A stretch of 64,000 bases of DNA from Aliidongia sp035943795 (GCF_035943795.1 NZ_DASZBY010000073.1:1-64000), one strand, 5' to 3'. Positions 19,060 to 28,327 are shown, counted from the stretch's first letter. Made by a program: numbers and translations. Notes: generated by a model not told the origin, from the sequence alone.

Positions 19060-19887
19060 ATGAGCTTCAAGGATCTGCTGGTTACCGTTGACGGCGACAG
19101 CGACGATCAGTCACCGCTGGCACTGGCAGCGTGGCTGGCCGGCCGTTTCCAGGCCCATCTCGTCGGGCTGCATCCGTCGTCGACAGCCAAGGCCAGCCTC
19201 TATTCGGCGAATTTCGGCACCGAACTGTTCGACGACGCGATGCGGGAGACCTTCGCGGTCCTGGAACGGCGCGCGGTGGACGCGCGGACCGGTTTGGACA
19301 CCGCCGCCCGACGCAACGGTATCCAAGCCGAATGGCGGGTCGCCCGTGGCTTCCCGGGACCGGAAACGGTGCTGAACGGGCGCACTGCCGATCTCGTCAT
19401 CCTCGGCCAGCGCTGGTCGGACTATGACGGGTTGCGCTATCCCGATCCGGCTGACGTGGTGCTCGATGTCGGCTGCCCGGTCCTGGTCGTACCCAGGGCG
19501 GGGCGGTTCGAGCGGATCGAGCGCCATGCACTGGTCGCCTGGAACGGCAGTCGCGAGGCGGCGCGCGCCGTACGGGATGCACTGCCGCTGCTGAAGCGCG
19601 TGGCGAAAGTGACCGTACTGGCGGTCAATGCCGGGGGAGGCGGCGAGGAGCCCGGCGCAGATATTGCGCTGCATTTGGCACGTCACGGCATCAGGGTCGA
19701 GATCGACCAGAGCACCGCGCCGGACATGAAGGTGGCCGACGTGTTGCTGTCGCACGCCTCGGACCGGGGCAGCGATCTCATCGTCATGGGCGCCTACGGT
19801 CATGCCCGGATGCGCGAGACGATCTTGGGCGGCGTCACCCGCTCGATGCTGGAACAGATGACCGTTCCGGTTCTGATGTCCCACTGA
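19060..19887 (+). CDS. Tandem universal stress protein (UspA x2)
   Basis: 275 residues. Two UspA domains: the first begins FKDLLVTVDGDSDDQS, the second around residue 150 (ERHALVAWNGSREAARAV) and ends with GAYGHARMRETILGGVT, the nucleotide-binding signature. The start at 19060 has AAGGAG 8 bases upstream. The first domain has lost the glycine-rich nucleotide motif, the second keeps it, the usual asymmetry of tandem Usps. Third gene of the stress cluster. Confidence 0.92.
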   Translation: MSFKDLLVTVDGDSDDQSPLALAAWLAGRFQAHLVGLHPSSTAKASLYSANFGTELFDDAMRETFAVLERRAVDARTGLDTAARRNGIQAEWRVARGFPGPETVLNGRTADLVILGQRWSDYDGLRYPDPADVVLDVGCPVLVVPRAGRFERIERHALVAWNGSREAARAVRDALPLLKRVAKVTVLAVNAGGGGEEPGADIALHLARHGIRVEIDQSTAPDMKVADVLLSHASDRGSDLIVMGAYGHARMRETILGGVTRSMLEQMTVPVLMSH

Positions 19888-19954
19888 AACGCATCTGATC
19901 GCCGTTGCCGTCATCGGCACTCGGCTGCCGTTCGGCCGTGATGCGCAATTCAGA

Positions 19955-20983
19955 CTAAAGCGGTGGAGGCGACGTCGGCATGGCGATGGCGTCGACCGTC
20001 ACGCCCGGAGCGCCCCATTGCACGACATTGATCTCGAACTTGCCGGTCGCACCGGAATCGAGGTCGCCCTTGTCCTGCCGTTCGTAGCCGGTCATCTCGC
20101 CCTTCGCGTCGCGCAGCATGACGAATAGCCGGATGTTGCCGGCCTTGCCCGGACCCTTGTTTTCCAGCGTGCCGGTGACATGGACGTACCTGTAGTGGAA
20201 GACCTGGTTGAAGTTCAGCACGTTTTCGCCGCGTTCGAGAGATTTGGTCTCGACCGTCGCGACCAGCTGCCCGTGTCGGGGGGCGCCCAGCGTATAAGAC
20301 CAGGTCGGGCGCCAGACGAACTTGATGGTATCGAACGCCGTCGGGTCGCCGTCGTAACCGAAGAACAGGGGCACATGCTGGCCAGGGACCAGGTCGGGGA
20401 AGTCGTGGGTCGCGCGATCGACCTCCTTGCCGTTCTTGGTCAGGATCACCGTCGCCTGGGGCGCGATCGCGACCTGGTCGGCACTGGTGTTGGTCACCTC
20501 GCCCAGGTAGCCGGTATTGTGCTCCTCGTCGGTGATCCGCCGGGGCATCTTGATCGCGAGCAGCTGCTGCGCATCGAATGCCGGCGCCGGGGGATTGTGC
20601 GCACTGTCGAGCAGATCCTGTGCGGTGACGTCGACGCCTTTGGGAATGCGGCGGATCTGGGGATTGTCGACACGCTGGATGCGGCTGCCGGTCACCGGCG
20701 GGTCGGGCGCCACGGCGATCGGCTTTGCGGCGACGGGGCTCGCGACCGGTACCGCCACCTTTTGGTGCTTGTGGTAGTAGTAACTTCCGCCAGCGGCCAC
20801 CAATACCACCGCGATCGGCACCAGAAGCCCGGTCCGATAGTGCTTTCGCGCCAGGGGAACGACCGCGGCCTCCCGCGCGGCCTGGGTGGCACCGCATTGC
20901 TTGCACACCGGCCGCCCTTCGCCGGCCCAGGTCTGCGTCGTGCCGCAATAGGCACATGTGAAGCGTGTGATCGTCGGAGACAT
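19955..20983 (-). CDS. Zinc-ribbon membrane-anchored protein of unknown function
   Basis: 342 residues from the ATG at 20983. An N-terminal zinc ribbon (CAYCGTTQ ... CKQCGATQ) is followed by one membrane helix (GLLVPIAVVLVAAGGSYYY), then a region of about 280 residues predicted to be exported. That region shows beta-rich repeats like FxxE domains (a segment around EVTNTSADQVAIAPQATV reads like a discriminating Ig-like strand set). It lies 5 bp after the preceding gene, which has the same architecture, and is probably a diverged paralogue. A TTG nine bases upstream is a possible alternative start. Convergent with the stress genes. Confidence 0.75.
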   Translation of the reverse strand: MSPTITRFTCAYCGTTQTWAGEGRPVCKQCGATQAAREAAVVPLARKHYRTGLLVPIAVVLVAAGGSYYYHKHQKVAVPVASPVAAKPIAVAPDPPVTGSRIQRVDNPQIRRIPKGVDVTAQDLLDSAHNPPAPAFDAQQLLAIKMPRRITDEEHNTGYLGEVTNTSADQVAIAPQATVILTKNGKEVDRATHDFPDLVPGQHVPLFFGYDGDPTAFDTIKFVWRPTWSYTLGAPRHGQLVATVETKSLERGENVLNFNQVFHYRYVHVTGTLENKGPGKAGNIRLFVMLRDAKGEMTGYERQDKGDLDSGATGKFEINVVQWGAPGVTVDAIAMPTSPPPL

Positions 20984-20988
20984 GTCCG

Positions 20989-21927
20989 TCAACGCGCCCG
21001 ATCCGAGAAGGCGGCATCGACCAGATATTCATAGGCCACGACCGGACTGGTATCCCCATGGGTGAAGATGGAGACGTCGGCCATGGCCTTTTCGCCCGGG
21101 CGCAGTTGCGGCGTGTGCGCAGAGCCGTGGCCCAGCGTCTGGTGATCGGCGCCATAGAGCGTGACGACGATGTCGACCGGGTCGACGGCGCGCGTCAGGG
21201 TGTTCTGCACGATGCCGACGAGCTGGTAGTAGCTCTTGTCGTCCTGGCGAACCAGCTGACGCTCGGTCAGGTCGAGCGGCGCGATCGACGCGGTGCTGCG
21301 CTCGACCCGCGCCGGGCGGTCGATCTCGTAGCGCGCGTTGCCATCGGACGAAAGGAAACGGAAGACGATCGGTTGGTATTCTCCCGGCAACAACCGGTCG
21401 ACCACGGTGCTCGAATAGGTCTCATCGCCCTTCAGGCCATTGACGAATAGAGTCATTTTATAACGGGGCACGGCGACGGCGAAGCCGCTGTGGTTGTAGA
21501 TCACGCCCTCGTAGACCTTGTCGCCCGGATACCAGTGCAGCCCGGAAATGACGACGTCGTCGATTGGGACGGTATGGTCTGCGACGGTCGACCGGGGCGT
21601 CGTCGTGGCGTGCCGGCCGCGGCCCCCGTCGAGCAGGAGGGGCAACACCAGACAGGCCGCAAAGACCGTGATGGCGAAGGCGGACGCCACGATGCCGACG
21701 GTCTTCGAGGGGCCTCTGCGCAGCGACGGGATGGCAGTGACATCGGGCCGCGCCAGCGCGTCCCTCAGCAACCGCTCGACCCGGTCGGCGTCGTCGTCGC
21801 TGATGACGGTGATCGCTCCGCAATGGGTACAGCGATACTCCTTGCGATCCAGCCGTTCCATGCTGGCGCTGCCGCATTGATGACAGGTCACGGTCATCTC
21901 GGAGAGGGTCGAGCCGTTGGATTGCAT
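20989..21927 (-). CDS. Zinc-ribbon membrane-anchored protein of unknown function
   Basis: 312 residues. A zinc ribbon near the N-terminus (CHQCGSAS ... CTHCGAIT) is followed by a short cytosolic linker, one membrane helix (about residues 78-97) and an external beta-rich region with FxLxN-type strands (GVIYNHSGFAVAVPRYK, GIVQNTLTRAVDPVDI) of the kind found in FxLYD domains. The start at 21927 has no strong ribosome binding site; the ATG at 21897, just before the zinc ribbon, is equally possible. Located 56 bp after the SPFH gene and likely co-transcribed. Confidence 0.75.
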   Translation of the reverse strand: MQSNGSTLSEMTVTCHQCGSASMERLDRKEYRCTHCGAITVISDDDADRVERLLRDALARPDVTAIPSLRRGPSKTVGIVASAFAITVFAACLVLPLLLDGGRGRHATTTPRSTVADHTVPIDDVVISGLHWYPGDKVYEGVIYNHSGFAVAVPRYKMTLFVNGLKGDETYSSTVVDRLLPGEYQPIVFRFLSSDGNARYEIDRPARVERSTASIAPLDLTERQLVRQDDKSYYQLVGIVQNTLTRAVDPVDIVVTLYGADHQTLGHGSAHTPQLRPGEKAMADVSIFTHGDTSPVVAYEYLVDAAFSDRAR

Positions 21928-21983
21928 GAGAATGAGATCTGATGGGGCTGGAGAGGATCGGACGTGCGGTCTGGCCGTGCCTG

Positions 21984-23087
21984 CTAAGGCAGTGGTGGAG
22001 GCGCTTGCGAAAACAACGCCCGCAAGCCCGGATCGCTCCCGGCAGCAGCCCAGGCCGTCATGCCCGGGTGCCAGACGAGCGTGGCGGCGTCGATGGTGCC
22101 GGCGGCGACCAGCTGCGTGATTGCATCGAGCGCCAACGGCCCCTGGGCCTTGCCACCGATCGCGACATGATATTGCGGACCGGATGGTGGCAGGGGCGGC
22201 GGCACGGCCGGCTGCTCGAACGCCGTATTCATCGAGCGCATGACCTGCTGCGCGGCCGCCAGGCCGACGCCCAGCTGAATGCCCTGGGCGCCGGCTCCGC
22301 TCCCGGCACCGGTCTCGTTGCCTGCCAGATCGGTGATGACCTTCGCGGCCTGGAACCGGGTGAACTTGCCGATGTCGATGTTGTTCAGCCGGCTGTATTC
22401 GAAGATCTCGTCCCGCAGCGCGGGCGGCAGCGACAGGCTTTCGATCAGGAACTGGGTCAGCTCGAACCCGAGCGTGGTCAGGGTCTCGTTGATCTTCGCC
22501 TGCAACGTCGCATCGAGCGCATCCAGGTTCGACATCAGCTGCTCGACCGAGGGATGGCTGGCGATCAGGGCCTGGCTGAACTGCGCCACGACCAGGCCGC
22601 GCAGATATTGCAGCTGATCGCCATCGGTCAGCACGCCCGTCGTGCCGACCATGGCGCGGAAGAAGGCCGCGGGGTCGGTGATGCGATAGGACACCTGACC
22701 GTAAGCGCGGACGTCGCCCAGCCCATAGCCGGGCAGCTCCATGGTGATGGCCTGCTGCGTACCCCATTGCTGGTTGAGCACTGGCCGCGTGCTGAAGAAA
22801 TAGACCTCGGCCTTGAACGGGCTGTGAAAGCCGTATTTCCAACCCAGCAGCGTCGACAGCACCGGCAGGTTGCCGGCTTCCAGCGTGTAGGTGCCGGGAC
22901 CGAACACTTCGGCCAGCTTGCCCTGGTTGATGAAGATCGCGCCCTGGCCCTCGCGGACGATCAGCCGGGCACCGTATTTGATCTCGTTCTGGTAGCGCGG
23001 AAATCGATAGACCAGACTGTCGAGCGGCGCATCGGCGACCTCGATGATGTCGACCAGTTCGCCGACGAGCTTGTCGAAGAAAGACAT
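21984..23087 (-). CDS. SPFH-domain protein with C-terminal GYF_2 domain (YdjI-like)
   Basis: 367 residues. The N-terminal two thirds is an SPFH/band-7 domain of the YdjI class (early RFPRYQNEIKYGARLIVREGQGA, then the IKPF-like STRPVLNQQWGTQQ). A glycine-rich linker and a proline-rich hinge near residue 300 lead to a C-terminal GYF_2 domain (YHVAIGGKAQGPLALDAI ... LVWHPGMTAW). There is no membrane helix; SPFH proteins of this type scaffold membrane patches. The ATG at 23087 has GAGAGG at good spacing; a GTG two codons upstream is less likely. First gene of a three-gene cluster with zinc-ribbon membrane proteins. Confidence 0.85.
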   Translation of the reverse strand: MSFFDKLVGELVDIIEVADAPLDSLVYRFPRYQNEIKYGARLIVREGQGAIFINQGKLAEVFGPGTYTLEAGNLPVLSTLLGWKYGFHSPFKAEVYFFSTRPVLNQQWGTQQAITMELPGYGLGDVRAYGQVSYRITDPAAFFRAMVGTTGVLTDGDQLQYLRGLVVAQFSQALIASHPSVEQLMSNLDALDATLQAKINETLTTLGFELTQFLIESLSLPPALRDEIFEYSRLNNIDIGKFTRFQAAKVITDLAGNETGAGSGAGAQGIQLGVGLAAAQQVMRSMNTAFEQPAVPPPLPPSGPQYHVAIGGKAQGPLALDAITQLVAAGTIDAATLVWHPGMTAWAAAGSDPGLRALFSQAPPPLP

Positions 23088-23229
23088 CCGCACCTCTCAG
23101 TCCATCCCTTACCCAAGGTAGTGAACGGCAAGGCCTTGCAGTCCGATCCCTCCTCCGGAAGATATCGCGAACCCTTCGACACGAACGGGCGTTTGCCCTG
23201 CACGGTCGACCTGAGCGGAAAGCCTTGCC

Positions 23230-24009
23230 ATGAAGCCGTCAATCTTCCTGTGGCTTTGCGTCGGCGCCTGGGCGCTGTCACAGGTGCCCGCCTTCGCCGC
23301 AGAGACGGTCGACGTCCGACTGCAGCGCTGCCTCGACGATCCGGACAAGGCCTCGACCGGCGACCAGGACGAATGCATCGCCCAGGCGGAACGGGAATGG
23401 GACGGGCTTTTGAACGAGGATTACAAGCGTCTGGGCGATCGGCTGTCACCCGATGGGCGCGCAAGGCTGCGCGACGCGCAGCGGGCGTGGCTGCGCAGCC
23501 GCGACGCCGACCGCGCGCTGATCGGCGCCGTCTATGCCACGACCCGCGGCACGATGTATGCGCCGATGAATGCCGACGCCGTCATGGAATTGACCGCCCA
23601 GCGCGCGCGCCGGCTCCACAGCTATCTGTCGGTGCTCGATGGTGTCGCTATGCCATTGCCGGCGCAGCCGGCTTTCGACGATCCGGCCCAGAATGGTGTC
23701 CGCCTGCCCCAACGCGGGTCCCATGCGGCAAAGCATTGTCCGACCGCGACCGATGCCTGCGTCGATCGTCTGACACCCCTCTATCTCCAGGATCTGGCGG
23801 AGATCGAGACCGCGATGAAGCGCCGGCTGCCCCGCACGGCCCGTCCGTTGTATGACGCATCCGACAGGGCTTGGACCGTGTTTCGCGACCGTGAACTGGC
23901 GCTGATCGACGTGCTGACGCCTGCGCCGGTCCCCGTGCTCAAGTTGGGGCTGCCGGTCGAGCGGTTGGGACTGCTCGACGGAACCGTCGGCGTGATCGGC
24001 GTCGAGTAA
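23230..24009 (+). CDS. Exported LprI-like (DUF1311) protein
   Basis: 259 residues with a clear Sec signal peptide (residues 1-24, ending AFAAE). An LprI/DUF1311 domain at about 30-140 has the typical RLQRCLDD, DECIAQAEREWDGLLNEDYKRL and LRDAQRAWLRSRDADRALI pattern. A second, weaker LprI-like segment lies at about 175-235 (ACVDRLTPLYLQDLAEIETAMK then DRAWTVFRDRELALID), suggesting internal duplication. The family includes lysozyme inhibitors; whether this one inhibits lysozyme is not visible. Divergent from the SPFH cluster. Confidence 0.8.
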   Translation: MKPSIFLWLCVGAWALSQVPAFAAETVDVRLQRCLDDPDKASTGDQDECIAQAEREWDGLLNEDYKRLGDRLSPDGRARLRDAQRAWLRSRDADRALIGAVYATTRGTMYAPMNADAVMELTAQRARRLHSYLSVLDGVAMPLPAQPAFDDPAQNGVRLPQRGSHAAKHCPTATDACVDRLTPLYLQDLAEIETAMKRRLPRTARPLYDASDRAWTVFRDRELALIDVLTPAPVPVLKLGLPVERLGLLDGTVGVIGVE

Positions 24010-24203
24010 GCGGCATTTTCGGATCAGCGTGGTGGGCTGCTGCCGATGCCTGGCAGCGCGCGAACTCAGTGTGCCGCCAACCCTGGGATCATGGCCGCAG
24101 GAGCATGCAAGCGAGTCGATAGATCCCTAGGTCCGGCTTTCGCTCATGGAAGGTTTCGGCGGGCGGCATTGGATATCGGTGGCCGAAGGGCCCGTCTTGT
24201 TGC

Positions 24204-24250
24204 TTGACGCGCATCCAATATCATGGATATCTGGATAACATACTATCCAG
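24204..24250 (+). promoter_or_regulatory. Candidate promoter with operator dyad for the sulfonate-type ABC operon
   Basis: TTGACG (24204-24209) could be a -35 element. The inverted repeat CTGGATA-N6-TATCCAG (24231-24250) is perfect and overlaps the expected -10 and start-site region, a typical repressor position. The local sequence is much AT-richer than its surroundings. Confidence 0.45.
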
Positions 24251-24299
24251 TGACAGGCGCCTGCGGCTGTCGACGCCCTCGAGCAAGTGGATGAGGCCC

Positions 24300-24410
24300 A
24301 TGGCATATATCGCCCTCGTCGAGTTCCCCGGTCAGGGCTGCGATCCCATCGCGCTACGGCTGCCGAAGCGTGCGGGCGCGCAATTCCCGCGCGACGGAGC
24401 GGCGGTATGA
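24300..24410 (+). CDS. Possible 36-residue leader peptide before the ABC operon
   Basis: An ATG at 24300, preceded by GAGG, opens 36 codons that end in a TGA overlapping the permease ATG (ATGA at 24407-24410). It contains a single cysteine (GQGCDP). Overlap with the next start suggests translational coupling. Too short for composition to prove coding, so it may be fortuitous. Confidence 0.3.
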   Translation: MAYIALVEFPGQGCDPIALRLPKRAGAQFPRDGAAV

Positions 24411-25339
24411 GCGCGATAGAAGAGGCCGCTTCCCAGAACCCGTTGCTGTGGGAGCGACCGGCCGAGCCCGGCACCCAGGCACGGATTCGACCTGGAACCG
24501 GCACACCGGAACCGTGGCTTGGCGCGAGCGACCTGATCGATCCGACGAGCGAAGGACTCGTTACGTCGATCCGGTCTGCAGTTCCGCGCTGGCTGCAACG
24601 ATCCGTCGGGCCGCTGCTCCTCTTGCTGGCCTGGCAATTGCTGACGTCGCTCGGGGTCTTCGATCCGCGGACGACGCCTGCGCCCCGGACGATCTTCCTG
24701 ACGGCGATCAACCTGGCGACGTCGGAGGATCTGCAGGCGCATCTGGCGGCCTCGCTCGAGCGGGTCGCCGAGGGGCTCCTCATCGGCGTCGCGCTCGGCC
24801 TCGTCAGCGCCGTCGTTTCCGGACTGACCCGATGGGGCGAGAATATCGTCGATGGCAACATGGAAATCCTGCGAGCGGTGCCGAATTTCGCGCTGCTGCC
24901 GATCCTGGTCGCCTGGTTCGGCATCGGTGAGTTTCCGAAAGTAACGCTGATCACGCTCGGCGTCTGGGTGGCGGTCTACATCAACACCTACAGCGCCATT
25001 CGCAGCGTCGACGTCTCGCTGGTCGAAGCCGCCCGCACCTTCGGCGTGAAGCGGAGGGAACTGATCACCGCCGTCATCCTGCCCGGCTCTCTACCCGGTT
25101 TTCTGGTCGGATTGCGCATCGCGCTCACCAATGCCTGGCTCTCGCTGATCTTCGCGGAAACCGTAAATGCGCCGCTGGGCCTCGGCCGGATGATGAATGA
25201 CGCGCGGGAATATTTCCGCGTCGACGTCATCTTCGTCCTGCTCGCCATCTACGCGATCCTCGGCCTGTTCTCGCTCTCTGCGATCCGCTTCCTTGAAAGA
25301 CGGCTCCTGACCTGGCGGAGGGCATTCGATGGCGCTTGA
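24407..25339 (+). CDS. ABC transporter permease, sulfonate/nitrate/taurine type
   Basis: 310 residues, six membrane helices after an unusually long cytosolic N-terminus of about 60 residues. The permease EAA-type loop reads VEAARTFGVKRRELITAVILPGSLPG, which docks to the ATPase. Sequence and partners match the SsuC/TauC family. The chosen ATG (24407) overlaps the end of a small upstream frame. Its last 11 bp overlap the ATPase gene. Confidence 0.9.
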   Translation: MSAIEEAASQNPLLWERPAEPGTQARIRPGTGTPEPWLGASDLIDPTSEGLVTSIRSAVPRWLQRSVGPLLLLLAWQLLTSLGVFDPRTTPAPRTIFLTAINLATSEDLQAHLAASLERVAEGLLIGVALGLVSAVVSGLTRWGENIVDGNMEILRAVPNFALLPILVAWFGIGEFPKVTLITLGVWVAVYINTYSAIRSVDVSLVEAARTFGVKRRELITAVILPGSLPGFLVGLRIALTNAWLSLIFAETVNAPLGLGRMMNDAREYFRVDVIFVLLAIYAILGLFSLSAIRFLERRLLTWRRAFDGA

Positions 25340-26063
25340 TTTCGCCACGGGGCCGGTTCCTCCGGCATCGGCGGTCATTGCCGCCCACGTCAGCAAGCAA
25401 TTCAACGGCCGACCCGTCCTGAAGGACCTGAGTCTCGACATCGAGGCCGGGGAATTCGTGGCGCTTCTCGGCAAGAGCGGCTCCGGCAAGAGTACTTTCC
25501 TTCGGTTGCTCGGCGCGTTGGATGTCGACGTCGAGGGAAGCCTGCGGGTACCACGCCGTCGTGCGATCGTCTTCCAGGATCCGCGCTTGATGCCGTGGCT
25601 CTCGGTCCTGCGCAACATCACCATAGGGTTGCCGCAGACCGAAGAGGTCCGCAAACGCGGCCTGGCCACCCTCGCCGAGGTCGGGCTCGAAAGACACGCC
25701 TTCGCCTGGCCGCGCACATTATCGGGCGGCGAGGCGCAGCGCGCGGCGCTCGCGAGGGCGATGGTGCGAGAGCCCCAGCTTCTGCTGCTTGACGAGCCGT
25801 TCGGCGCCCTCGACGCCCTCACGCGCATTCGCATGCACGGATTGCTGAGGGACGTCTACCTGCGCCATCGGCCGGCAGTGCTCCTGGTCACGCACGATGT
25901 GGACGAAGCCATCCTTCTCGCCGACCGCGTGGTGGTGCTTACCGAAGGGCGGATCTCGCTCAACGAAGCCGTGAATGTTCCGACGCCACGCCATCGTGCG
26001 GACGCCCCCTTTATCGCCCTACGCCAACGCTTGCTTCGGGAGTTGGGCGTCGACGACGACTGA
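25329..26063 (+). CDS. ABC transporter ATPase, sulfonate/taurine type
   Basis: 244 residues. Walker A GKSGSGKST near residue 48, Q-loop FQDPRLMPW, signature LSGGEAQR, Walker B LLLLDEPFGALD and the switch histidine in LVTHDVDEA are all intact. It resembles SsuB/TauB and would power the permease encoded just upstream. It overlaps that gene by 11 bp. The substrate-binding protein gene follows after 50 bp that contain a small hairpin. Confidence 0.93.
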   Translation: MALDFATGPVPPASAVIAAHVSKQFNGRPVLKDLSLDIEAGEFVALLGKSGSGKSTFLRLLGALDVDVEGSLRVPRRRAIVFQDPRLMPWLSVLRNITIGLPQTEEVRKRGLATLAEVGLERHAFAWPRTLSGGEAQRAALARAMVREPQLLLLDEPFGALDALTRIRMHGLLRDVYLRHRPAVLLVTHDVDEAILLADRVVVLTEGRISLNEAVNVPTPRHRADAPFIALRQRLLRELGVDDD

Positions 26064-26080
26064 TCCGCCCCAAGCTTCCA

Positions 26081-26094
26081 TGCCTGCCCAGGCA
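26081..26094. repeat. Small perfect inverted repeat between ATPase and binding-protein genes
   Basis: TGCCTG-CC-CAGGCA lies 19 bases before the binding-protein ATG. The position between an ATPase and a binding-protein gene suits an mRNA-stabilising or processing hairpin, but the 2-base loop is too tight for the full stem to form. Confidence 0.3.
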
Positions 26095-26113
26095 GACCAG
26101 GAGTTTTCCTCAG

Positions 26114-27226
26114 ATGACCTACCTCGTTCCTCCGGGCGCCACCCGGCTCTCTCGTCGCACCGTGATCACGCAGTTTGCCGGATCGACCTTGCTTGGGCTC
26201 GGCACCGGCCTGCTGCCGGCAAGGGCATTTGCGCAGACGGCATCGGGCAAGGATCTTGCGACCGAACTCGCGGCGGCGGTGCCCTCGGGAACGAGCATCG
26301 CCGTGGCAGACCAGGATGACGCGGTCGGCGTTCCCTGGCAGCTCTCAGGCGTGAGCAAGGACACTCCCTACAAGGCGACCATCGCCAATTTCTCCGGCGG
26401 CACCGCGGTGCTGGAAGCATTGATCTCCGGCGCGGTCGACATCGGCTACGTCGGCGAGGCGCCGCTGCCCATCGCGGTGGGGCGGGGCGTGACCGACCTC
26501 GTCGCGGTCGCGGCAAACGGCAACCCCGGTAGCCCCGGAGGCTATTTCCTCGTCGTGCAGCCGAATAGCGGCATCAAGACCGTTGCCGAGTTGAAAGGCA
26601 GAACGGTCGCTTATCCGCCTGGGACCGGCCGGCACATGATCGTTGCGAGCATCCTGCACGCGAACGGTCTGGCGTTCGGTTCCGACGTCAAGGGCATCGA
26701 ACTCACCGGCTCGGAGATCGCACCGACCTTCGCTTCCGGTTCGGTGGATGCCGCGATCATCTTGGGCAATCAGTATTTCAGGCTCGGCAAGCCGCCGATC
26801 ATTGCTGATGGGACCGGCCACAATTGGGGCCTGAACCTCTGGCTCGTCCGCAGGGATCTGTTCGACCACCCTGCCAAGGCCGCCGCGGTCGCGGATTTCG
26901 TCCGGCGCGCGGTCGCCTTTTTCGACTGGCAGATCGCTCGGCCCGACGATTGGGTACGCGGAAGCTACGTCAAGAAACAGGGGATGACGTTCGAGCAGGG
27001 CAAATGGGTCGATGAGGTTACCGGCGGCGGGATTTACTACCCGATCGATGGCGTACTGACGAAAGTCTATCAGCAAATCGCCGACGGCCTGCTCGCCACC
27101 GGCGCTCTCAAGCAGAAGATCGACATCAGTCCTTATCTCGACGGCCGGTTCAACTCGATCGTTGCCTGGCAGAACCAACGAGACGGTATCGCCCCGCGGC
27201 TGCTGGAACAGCCGAAGCGCTCGTAA
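26114..27226 (+). CDS. Periplasmic substrate-binding protein, sulfonate/taurine type
   Basis: 370 residues. The N-terminus carries a twin-arginine signal (LSRRTVITQFAGST, cleavage after ARAFAQ near residue 40). The mature part is an SsuA/TauA-like two-lobed binding protein: GGTAVLEALISGAVDIGYVG and VAELKGRTVAYPPGTGRHM are family-typical. It has the insertions PDDWVRGSYVKKQGMTFEQG near the C-terminus seen in aliphatic sulfonate binders. AGGAG lies 8 bases before the start. Substrate (sulfonate, taurine or a related anion) is an inference from family and from the dioxygenase that follows. Confidence 0.88.
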   Translation: MTYLVPPGATRLSRRTVITQFAGSTLLGLGTGLLPARAFAQTASGKDLATELAAAVPSGTSIAVADQDDAVGVPWQLSGVSKDTPYKATIANFSGGTAVLEALISGAVDIGYVGEAPLPIAVGRGVTDLVAVAANGNPGSPGGYFLVVQPNSGIKTVAELKGRTVAYPPGTGRHMIVASILHANGLAFGSDVKGIELTGSEIAPTFASGSVDAAIILGNQYFRLGKPPIIADGTGHNWGLNLWLVRRDLFDHPAKAAAVADFVRRAVAFFDWQIARPDDWVRGSYVKKQGMTFEQGKWVDEVTGGGIYYPIDGVLTKVYQQIADGLLATGALKQKIDISPYLDGRFNSIVAWQNQRDGIAPRLLEQPKRS

Positions 27227-27343
27227 TGCTGTTCGGCCAAAATCGAAGTCATTCATTTCAGCAGGCAGCGGAAATTGTCTGTCGCTTTCGGCCGCAGACC
27301 TTTTGATCGATCGAATCCACGACAAACAATGCAGGAGAATGTC

Positions 27344-28327
27344 ATGAGCATTTCCATACAGCCACAATCATCCGATCGGCAGGAAACGAGGCTTGCCGTC
27401 GTGCCGCGCCATATCGGCATTCATCCCTTGACCGGCAATATCGGCGCCGAGATCGAGGGCGTGGATCTGACCAAGCCGCTGAGCGCGGCGGTCGTCGAGG
27501 AAATCCGAGAAGCTCTGCTCGTGTGGAAGGTGGTTTTCTTTCGCGACCAGCCGCTTTCGCACGAGCAGCATGTCGCTTTCGCAAAGTCCTTCGGCGAGCC
27601 GACGATCGGCCATCCGGTCTACGGCTTCGTTGAGGAGCATCCGCACATCTACTCCGTTGCGAAGAACCGCCTCAAGACGCGACATGTCGGTGAATTGTTG
27701 ATCCGGCCCTGGACGGGCTGGCACACGGACGTGACCGCCGCGGTCAACCCGCCGGCGGCGTCGATCCTGCGCGGCGTGACGATCCCGGCGTATGGCGGCG
27801 ACACGGTCTGGACCAATCTGGCGGCCGCTTATGAGGGGCTGTCCGAGCCGTTGCGCGGTTTCGTCGATACCCTGCGCGGCGTGCATTATTTCACACCCCC
27901 GGAAGGCCAGGAGGCGACACGCGAGTTCGTCGAAAAGAACAATCGCCGCCCGCTGGAGAGCGAACATCCGCTGGTCCGGGTCATCCCGGAGAATGGCGAG
28001 CGGGTGCTGTTCGTCAGCCCGTCGTTCCTTCAGCGCATCGTTGGGCTCCATCCGCGCGAGAGCGAGCAACTGCTTGCCCTGTTGTTCGAGCACGTCGTCC
28101 GGCCAGAATATACCGTGCGTTTCCGCTGGCAGCCGGGAAGCATCGCCTTCTGGGACAACCGCGCCACGGCTCATCTCGCCCCGCGCGATATTTTCACCCA
28201 GGATGTCGATCGGCAACTCTATCGCATCACTCTGCGCGGCGAGGTCCCGGTCGGTGTCGACGGCAGGCCCTCGACCGCGATCAAGGGCCTGCCGGTCGGC
28301 GCTCTCGCGGACGAGAAGGCCCACTGA
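27344..28327 (+). CDS. TauD/TfdA-family Fe(II)/2-oxoglutarate dioxygenase
   Basis: 327 residues, cytosolic. The iron ligands are H127 and D129 (GWHTDVT) and H277 (NRATAHLAP); an arginine in YRITLRGE (294 or 298) would bind 2-oxoglutarate. Members hydroxylate sulfonates such as taurine, releasing sulfite, or related substrates. It lies 117 bp after the transporter genes, a complete uptake-plus-desulfonation set. The start at 27344 has AGGAG six bases upstream. An ATG at 27329 is part of that leader. Confidence 0.9.
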   Translation: MSISIQPQSSDRQETRLAVVPRHIGIHPLTGNIGAEIEGVDLTKPLSAAVVEEIREALLVWKVVFFRDQPLSHEQHVAFAKSFGEPTIGHPVYGFVEEHPHIYSVAKNRLKTRHVGELLIRPWTGWHTDVTAAVNPPAASILRGVTIPAYGGDTVWTNLAAAYEGLSEPLRGFVDTLRGVHYFTPPEGQEATREFVEKNNRRPLESEHPLVRVIPENGERVLFVSPSFLQRIVGLHPRESEQLLALLFEHVVRPEYTVRFRWQPGSIAFWDNRATAHLAPRDIFTQDVDRQLYRITLRGEVPVGVDGRPSTAIKGLPVGALADEKAH

